Assembly (NCBI GenBank): GCA_005791325.1
Contig: SXXA01000166.1
Span: forward strand, 1 to 10,302
From: Actinomycetota bacterium
Lineage (GTDB): Bacteria; Margulisbacteria; Marinamargulisbacteria; SXXA01
Length of the DNA stretch: 10,302 bases
Direction of reading: 5' to 3'
A program made the position numbers and the translations under genes. This document shows positions 6,184-10,302 of this stretch, piece after piece. Under the pieces are notes generated by a model. The model had not been told where the DNA came from. It saw nothing but the letters and a program-made list of their open reading frames with translations, and did not search any database. The first letter of the stretch is position 1; each line of letters begins with the position of its first letter.

Positions 6184-7079
6184 GGTTGGGGTTTCCGATC
6201 AATAAATACATCCACTTGTTGCCCAACCAATACAGGGGGTTTTGGCGAAACGGGTAAGCGATAAATGACTTGCATGACCCGTGTATCCACCCGTTGTCCA
6301 CCGGTTACCAAGTTGACTTTGGGTTTCACATATTTTTCAATGCGAACAAATGTGAGTGGGTACGACTTGCTATTTCCACGAATAATAGCCACAGCGGGAC
6401 TGGACTCACTAAAGTCATCCGAGAGGGTTTCATCAATTTCTACCCGAATATGCAATTCGGATGTATCCCCCATTCGAATTAAGGGGGTGCCAGACGACCC
6501 TCCTACGGCTTCCCCCGGCCGACACTGAACATCTAAAATGTCACCGGTAATGGGGGCGCGTATTAACAACCGTTCCCGTGTGGTATTCAATTCAGCAATT
6601 TGGGCCTGTAATTCAGCCACACGGGCTTTGGCAGCCTGTGCTTCAAACTGACGCCTTGCAAACTCATCTTTTGAAATGGCCCTTTTATCGGGCAAATTCC
6701 AAACCAAGTCAAATTGATAACCAGCCTGTTGGGCTTGTATGCTGGCCACTTTTAAGCTGGCTTGGGCACTGTTGAGCTTCGCGTCCACTTCTCGGGGATC
6801 TAAACCAACAAGTGGGGTGCCGGCACTGACGGTTTGCCCCACGGATACCAATACTTGTCGAACAATTCCAGCCACATCGGTTCCTACTTCAATAAGTTCA
6901 CTTTTTGGCTCTACCAGCCCCACGCCTGAAATGGCAGATTGGTATGGGCTAGTTGGGGGTGGGTTCAATGGAACCTTAGCGACATCGGGTTTTTTTGAGC
7001 ACATGGTTATGACAGCTAAAAGCAAGGCAATGCCGGCAACCAGTGGTAATTTATAGTGTTTAAATAGGGATAAAATCAT
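6180..7079 (-). CDS. Periplasmic membrane-fusion (adaptor) protein, HlyD/DevB-like
   Basis: This 299-residue adaptor would link the inner-membrane ABC transporter to the outer-membrane duct. A short basic N-terminus and one membrane anchor (about residues 11-26) precede a periplasmic Pro-rich linker. A split lipoyl (barrel-sandwich) domain follows: GVGLVEPKSELIEVGTDVAG through VGQTVSAGTPLVGLD before, and LLIRAPITGDILDVQCRPGEAV after, a coiled-coil hairpin of about 70 residues rich in Ala and Gln. The C-terminal beta domain ends PPVLVGQQVDVFI. The protein is short for the family, so the hairpin is short. A Cys at the end of the anchor (TMC) is not a good lipobox. AAGGAG nine bases before the ATG supports the start. 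The gene lies 26 bases after the ATPase and overlaps the outer-membrane factor. Confidence 0.9.
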   Translation of the reverse strand: MILSLFKHYKLPLVAGIALLLAVITMCSKKPDVAKVPLNPPPTSPYQSAISGVGLVEPKSELIEVGTDVAGIVRQVLVSVGQTVSAGTPLVGLDPREVDAKLNSAQASLKVASIQAQQAGYQFDLVWNLPDKRAISKDEFARRQFEAQAAKARVAELQAQIAELNTTRERLLIRAPITGDILDVQCRPGEAVGGSSGTPLIRMGDTSELHIRVEIDETLSDDFSESSPAVAIIRGNSKSYPLTFVRIEKYVKPKVNLVTGGQRVDTRVMQVIYRLPVSPKPPVLVGQQVDVFIDRKPQP

Positions 7080-7105
7080 TCAAAAAACTCCTTTTGCTAT
7101 CTTGG

Positions 7106-7789
7106 TTAATTCGAGGTGCTGGTTAACATTTGCCCGTCGGCCATTTCAACCAAATGATCGGCAAACGAAAAAACACGGGTATCATGCGAAACAATTAATA
7201 CAGCCCGTTTTGGATCGTTGGCAATATGTCGTAAGATTTCCATCACATCATGGCCTGTTTTACCATCCAATGAAGCCGTTGGCTCGTCGCATATAATAAT
7301 ATCTGGTTCATGAACCAGCGATCGTGCAATGGCGACGCGTTGTTGTTGTCCTCCCGACAACTGGCGAGGGAGTTTATGACAATGTGCCCCCATCCCCAAG
7401 TCGTTTAATAACGTAATGGCTTGTTGGGTGGCTTTGTGTAATGGAACCCCTGATGCAACCAAGGGCATGGCTGCATTTTCTGCTGCAGTTAAGGATGATA
7501 ATAAATTAAATTGCTGGAAAATAAAGCCAATATGTTGCCGTCGAAATGTAACTTTTTGGGTGTCGGATAAGGTTGATAATGGGTATCCCAAGGTAACAAC
7601 CTCACCAGATGTGGGGGTTAAAATTCCGGATGCTACCGAAATAAGGGTGGTTTTACCACAGCCGGAAGGTCCAACTAACATGGATAACTTACCCATGGGG
7701 ATGGTAAGGGTGACATTATCTAAAGCCAGTGTCGATTGATCACCCGATTGATATTGTTTGGATACATTGGTTAATTGAATTGCGTTCAT
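7106..7789 (-). CDS. ABC exporter ATPase, MacB/LolD/DevA-like
   Basis: This 227-residue nucleotide-binding subunit powers the exporter. All ABC motifs are present: Walker A GPSGCGKT (40-47), a Q-loop in IFQQFNLL (Gln92/93), the signature LSGGQQQR (144-151), Walker B IIICDEP with Asp168 and Glu169, the D-loop SLD, and His202 in the switch SHD. Length and motif spacing fit the stand-alone ATPases that pair with FtsX-type permeases. ATG 7789 directly abuts the permease stop (TAA-ATG), with AGGGGA inside the end of the permease gene as ribosome binding site, so the two subunits are probably made in a fixed ratio. Confidence 0.95.
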   Translation of the reverse strand: MNAIQLTNVSKQYQSGDQSTLALDNVTLTIPMGKLSMLVGPSGCGKTTLISVASGILTPTSGEVVTLGYPLSTLSDTQKVTFRRQHIGFIFQQFNLLSSLTAAENAAMPLVASGVPLHKATQQAITLLNDLGMGAHCHKLPRQLSGGQQQRVAIARSLVHEPDIIICDEPTASLDGKTGHDVMEILRHIANDPKRAVLIVSHDTRVFSFADHLVEMADGQMLTSTSN

Positions 7790-8986
7790 TTATCCCCTAA
7801 ATACCATGGCTGGATCGGCTCGAAATACTTTTAATAAACTAACCAAAATAGATAGCAATATAATAAGCGTAATCATGGTGGCTGCCCCTGCTACCACTTG
7901 CCAATGAAGGGTAAGCCCCCTAAATGCAGGGACATTGGCTACGGATCGAATAAATAAGGCGGTTAAACCCATTCCCAAACTATACCCAATAACCCCAACA
8001 AATAGGGCCTGAAATGCCACCAATTGAAACAGTTGTGCATTGGTAAACCCAAAGGCTTTCATGGCGGCAAATTGTTTTAGATTTTCAACAATAAATAAGT
8101 AGAAAGTTTGGGCTGTAATGGCAGCCCCAATTAATACCCCTAAAAATACAGTAATCCCAAAATTAATGGGAATGCCTGTTCGAGTGGCAAAATAATTAAT
8201 GCTTCGCCATGCAAATTCGATTCTGGAAAGGGCCTGCAAGCCGGTTTCCTTTTGAATTCGATTTGCAACGTCTTGGACGGATTCTGATTTGGCCACTTTA
8301 ACCACAATAAATGGAAGTTTATTGCGACTTTGGGGGAATAATTGGGTTACGGTTGAATACGATACATATAATGTGGGGTAGGTGGTTAATGTTGGGGCTG
8401 CATTACAAATGGCGTTAATCACCAGACGGTTATCGTTAATTTCGAGTTCTTTTCCGATTTCAAATGGGGTGTTGGGCCACATAAATTTGTAACCATTTTT
8501 ATCCATCATGGCCGTTTGAGGCTGGGTGATGACGGTGGCTTTACCTAATATTGTATCGGTAGCCAATCCAACCAAACTAATATCATCAACCCCGACCAAC
8601 ACAACAACCTGAGACAATCCATTGGCTTGTCGGACCGTGGCAACCCCCTTATAAAAAGGAACAGCCCATTCGACCCCTTGAATGGATCGAACCACACTTA
8701 AATCGATATCTCGAATGGGTTCAGCTTCATCGATATAACGAACCCGTTGATCCATAACCCAAATATCGGCTTCGGTAAGGTCAAAAATCAAGCCGGCGGT
8801 ACGGGTCATTAAACTAATAAACACAGATACTTGCTGACCCATTAGCAAACTGGCGAAGGTTACCCCAAAAACAAGGCCAAAATATTTTGCTTTATCTCCG
8901 AGGAGCATTTTTAGTGCTACAGACCACATGGCGATTACTATACGGGTTGGGGGTGGGGGTGGCAAGGTGTGGGGATTAAAACTCAT
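7790..8986 (-). CDS. ABC transporter permease, FtsX/MacB-type
   Basis: This 398-residue inner-membrane subunit is the first gene of the exporter operon. After an N-terminal cytoplasmic tail, one membrane helix (about 35-55) leads to a large periplasmic domain (about 57-265) of the MacB-PCD kind. Three more helices follow (about 273-297, 318-346 and 358-386). The C-terminus ends VFRADPAMVFRG, the Arg-x-x-Pro-x-x-x-Phe tail typical of FtsX domains. This four-helix layout is that of MacB, LolC/E and DevC. The N-terminus carries five consecutive prolines (residues 9-13), unusual for such a protein, and the ribosome binding site before ATG 8986 is weak. Met20 (8929) is an alternative start that would remove the proline run. 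The substrate is unknown. Confidence 0.9.
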   Translation of the reverse strand: MSFNPHTLPPPPPTRIVIAMWSVALKMLLGDKAKYFGLVFGVTFASLLMGQQVSVFISLMTRTAGLIFDLTEADIWVMDQRVRYIDEAEPIRDIDLSVVRSIQGVEWAVPFYKGVATVRQANGLSQVVVLVGVDDISLVGLATDTILGKATVITQPQTAMMDKNGYKFMWPNTPFEIGKELEINDNRLVINAICNAAPTLTTYPTLYVSYSTVTQLFPQSRNKLPFIVVKVAKSESVQDVANRIQKETGLQALSRIEFAWRSINYFATRTGIPINFGITVFLGVLIGAAITAQTFYLFIVENLKQFAAMKAFGFTNAQLFQLVAFQALFVGVIGYSLGMGLTALFIRSVANVPAFRGLTLHWQVVAGAATMITLIILLSILVSLLKVFRADPAMVFRG

Positions 8987-9053
8987 CCCGACTCTACCAT
9001 TAAATACGTGAGAAAGATGATGTTGGGGTGACCTTCGCTACCCGACTCCCAGA

Positions 9054-9230
9054 CTAGGGGCTGGAGGCCCCTAGGACCCCCAAGGGCCATTATGTTTTGT
9101 TCTGGGTTCCTAAGGCTCGGCCTTTAAATAGGTCTGGGATAAAGATCCCCAAGTAAGCTAATCTAAATTTGGGGTACAAGGGATACCCGAGGCTAGGTGG
9201 TACGCGAAGCGCGCATATTGATGCCCCACC
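9054..9230. repeat. Cluster of six inverted repeats, possible structured RNA
   Basis: The stems I can pair by eye are as follows. CTAGGGGC/GCCCCTAG lies at 9054-9061 and 9067-9074 (perfect 8 bp, 5-base loop). AAGGC/GCCTT is at 9112-9116/9120-9124, inside CCTA/TAGG. GGGAT/ATCCC is at 9136-9140/9145-9149, CCCCAA/TTGGGG at 9147-9152/9169-9174, and GGGTA/TACCC at 9172-9176/9184-9188. GGTGG/CCACC is at 9196-9200/9226-9230 and encloses CGCG-AAG-CGCG. Neighbouring stems share bases (9147-9149 and 9172-9174), so they exclude one another. It may be a structured leader or small RNA, or an intergenic palindromic repeat element. I recognise no known family. Confidence 0.5.
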
Positions 9231-9324
9231 ACTTGTTGCCTACTTATATGAAAAAAAAATAGAATGGTTTTTCTGGATTACTTTTGATAAAAGTTGATCC
9301 ATTTTATCTGTTTTAATTCAAATT

Positions 9325-9331
9325 AAAAGGG
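9325..9331 (+). promoter_or_regulatory. Ribosome binding site of the right-end gene
   Basis: AAAAGGG lies seven bases before ATG 9339. An in-frame TAA at 9324-9326 closes the frame just upstream, so 9339 is the first possible ATG and the likely start. Confidence 0.7.
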
Positions 9332-9338
9332 TCATCCC

Positions 9339-10302
9339 ATGCACCGCCTAAACCCAAATAAGATACATAGTAGGACGAAAGGTTCACTTCCAGTCAGCAT
9401 ATTTGGCAACCCTCTCTTTAGCCGATCCCTAAGTAAGCAATCTAAGACGAAACACCCACCTCTATTCTGTACAAACCTCCCAGCAATAGAAGAACACCCT
9501 GAAACAGAACTTGGGTCTTTGTCGATAGACGGTGGGAGTCCACCACCAGGGAGTCCACCAATAGGGAGTACCTCAGAAGCTTCTGTATCCGCAGCATTGG
9601 GTTTTGTGCGCCCCCCCTCCCCATCTTCAGAGGTAACATCCACCCTTTCACCGGAAGGTGTTTCGAATTCAAACGAAGATTTGCCGAATTTACACAAAGT
9701 TGTGACGATAAGTGAAACAGTTCGTGCGATGAATTATTTTGTTAAGAACTTAATCGAGTCCATCTTGTATCATGAATGTTGGGGTATGAACAACTTAAGC
9801 AATCATCAGATTTGTAAGGCAATATTAGGCTTGAAAAAATTGGAAAAAGCATGTATCGATCTCCTAGCAAAAGACCGTGAACAAGTGGCATTATTTATAG
9901 AATACCTAAAATATCTGCATGACAATCCTACTAAACGATGCGACGCAGATATCGATATATTGAGAGGTGCGTTCTTATGTATCAAACCTGACACTACTCT
10001 TGAACTAAAGCGTGAAAAGGCACTCTACATGTCTGGTGGTATATACCACATGGGACACCTTCTCAAATTTGCGGATAAAAAGTACGGGTTGCCCCACCAA
10101 GCTTTATCGGCAGGTAAGGCCGCGGGGAGTACTGATGGGCAGATACGTGATACAATTAGTGGGTTTGTTGAGCAATTATCAAAATGCATCTCGGAGAATA
10201 AATGGGGGAGTGATAAACAATTGACCCCTGATGAGATTGCTAATGCCACATTAGGCTTGAAAAAATTGGCGGAAGTATTTATTGCTCCCGACAAAGTGAG
10301 CA
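9339..10302 (+). CDS. Large Pro/Ser-rich, internally repeated protein (3' end outside window)
   Basis: A frame opens at ATG 9339 and has no stop through base 10302, giving at least 321 residues. I recognise no family. Residues 1-50 are basic and Ser/Lys-rich. Residues about 51-115 are Pro, Ser, Gly and Glu-rich and look disordered, with PPPGSPPIGS as one segment. No signal peptide is evident. From about residue 130 the protein becomes helical and repetitive. FVKNLIESI...ICKAILGLKKL (134-168) recurs as FVEQLSKCI...IANATLGLKKL (276-310), exactly 142 residues later. Shared positions are F, V, L, I, then L, I, A and LGLKKL. Between the two units lies a His/Gly-containing stretch (SGGIYHMGHLLKF). 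The layout of a disordered N-terminus followed by long helical repeats is common in secreted effectors and scaffold proteins, but that is an inference. It is divergent from the exporter operon. Complement-strand frames over this region are shadows. Confidence 0.75.
   Translation, partial: MHRLNPNKIHSRTKGSLPVSIFGNPLFSRSLSKQSKTKHPPLFCTNLPAIEEHPETELGSLSIDGGSPPPGSPPIGSTSEASVSAALGFVRPPSPSSEVTSTLSPEGVSNSNEDLPNLHKVVTISETVRAMNYFVKNLIESILYHECWGMNNLSNHQICKAILGLKKLEKACIDLLAKDREQVALFIEYLKYLHDNPTKRCDADIDILRGAFLCIKPDTTLELKREKALYMSGGIYHMGHLLKFADKKYGLPHQALSAGKAAGSTDGQIRDTISGFVEQLSKCISENKWGSDKQLTPDEIANATLGLKKLAEVFIAPDKVS
9824..10269 (+). repeat. 20-bp exact direct repeat marking a 426-bp coding repeat
   Basis: ATTAGGCTTGAAAAAATTGG occurs at 9824-9843 and again at 10250-10269. 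The offset is 426 bases (142 codons), so both copies are read in the same frame as LGLKKL. The surrounding DNA has diverged, while protein similarity extends about 30 residues to the left. Confidence 0.85.

Larger units (their letters stand above)
8987..9338. other. Gene-free, hairpin-rich intergenic region
   Basis: No credible ORF is seen between the divergent starts at 8986 (-) and 9339 (+). Bases 9054-9230 form a dense series of inverted repeats, listed separately. CCCGACTC occurs twice, at 8987-8994 and 9041-9048. From about 9245 the DNA becomes AT-rich, with an A9 run, and should hold the promoter for the + strand gene; TTGATA (9284-9289) is a possible -35, but no good -10 is clear. A TATTTA on the complement near 9000 could be a -10 for the exporter operon. 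Confidence 0.5.

Noticed and set aside
8987..9048. CCCGACTC direct repeats as a target-site duplication
   Set aside because: Only 46 bases lie between them, with no element or terminal inverted repeats; an 8-base match is weak.
9332..9697. 121-codon complement-strand frame at the right end
   Set aside because: It lies antisense within the longer + strand gene starting at 9339, has no recognisable domain and no good ribosome binding site.
9806..10294. Two complement-strand frames sharing an NFFKPN-like segment, suggesting a repeated gene
   Set aside because: The shared segment is just the antisense of the LGLKKL repeat of the + strand gene.

Overview
This is a moderately AT-rich chromosomal segment of a Gram-negative-type bacterium. 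An outer-membrane efflux lipoprotein, a membrane-fusion protein and MurA all imply two membranes and peptidoglycan. The species cannot be fixed from the sequence alone. The ketol-acid reductoisomerase is of the plant/chloroplast class II type, and the right end carries a long Pro/Ser-rich, internally repeated protein. Both would fit a host-associated bacterium, but that is an inference.

Left end (1-1300): the window opens with the last 46 codons of an unidentified gene. A remnant of a serine-recombinase C-terminus follows, and its reading frame runs straight into a complement-strand tRNA-Gln(TTG). This marks an old mobile-element junction at a tRNA gene. Next is a small secreted, basic, low-complexity protein made almost entirely of ten 9-residue repeats, closed by a textbook Rho-independent terminator.

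Centre (1524-4812, + strand): three genes with overlapping ends form a tight operon. They are a plant-type ilvC (branched-chain amino acid synthesis), a P-loop kinase of the UPF0200/dephospho-CoA-kinase-like group, and murA (first committed step of peptidoglycan synthesis). A possible short leader peptide rich in Val/Leu/Ile codons lies upstream of ilvC.

Right centre (8986-4858, - strand): four contiguous genes encode a complete ABC-driven tripartite exporter: an FtsX/MacB-type permease, its ATPase, a periplasmic membrane-fusion protein and a NodT/TolC-like outer-membrane factor. The first two abut and the last two overlap by 4 nt, so one transcript would supply the whole inner-to-outer membrane channel. 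Its order resembles DevBCA-TolC-like systems. The substrate is unknown.

Right end (8987-10302): a 350-base gene-free stretch is packed with small inverted repeats, some mutually exclusive. It is followed by a long + strand gene starting at 9339 and still open at the window edge. Its first ~130 residues look disordered, and an approximately 142-residue unit then begins to repeat. The two clearest leads for something undescribed are this gene and the small exported repeat protein.
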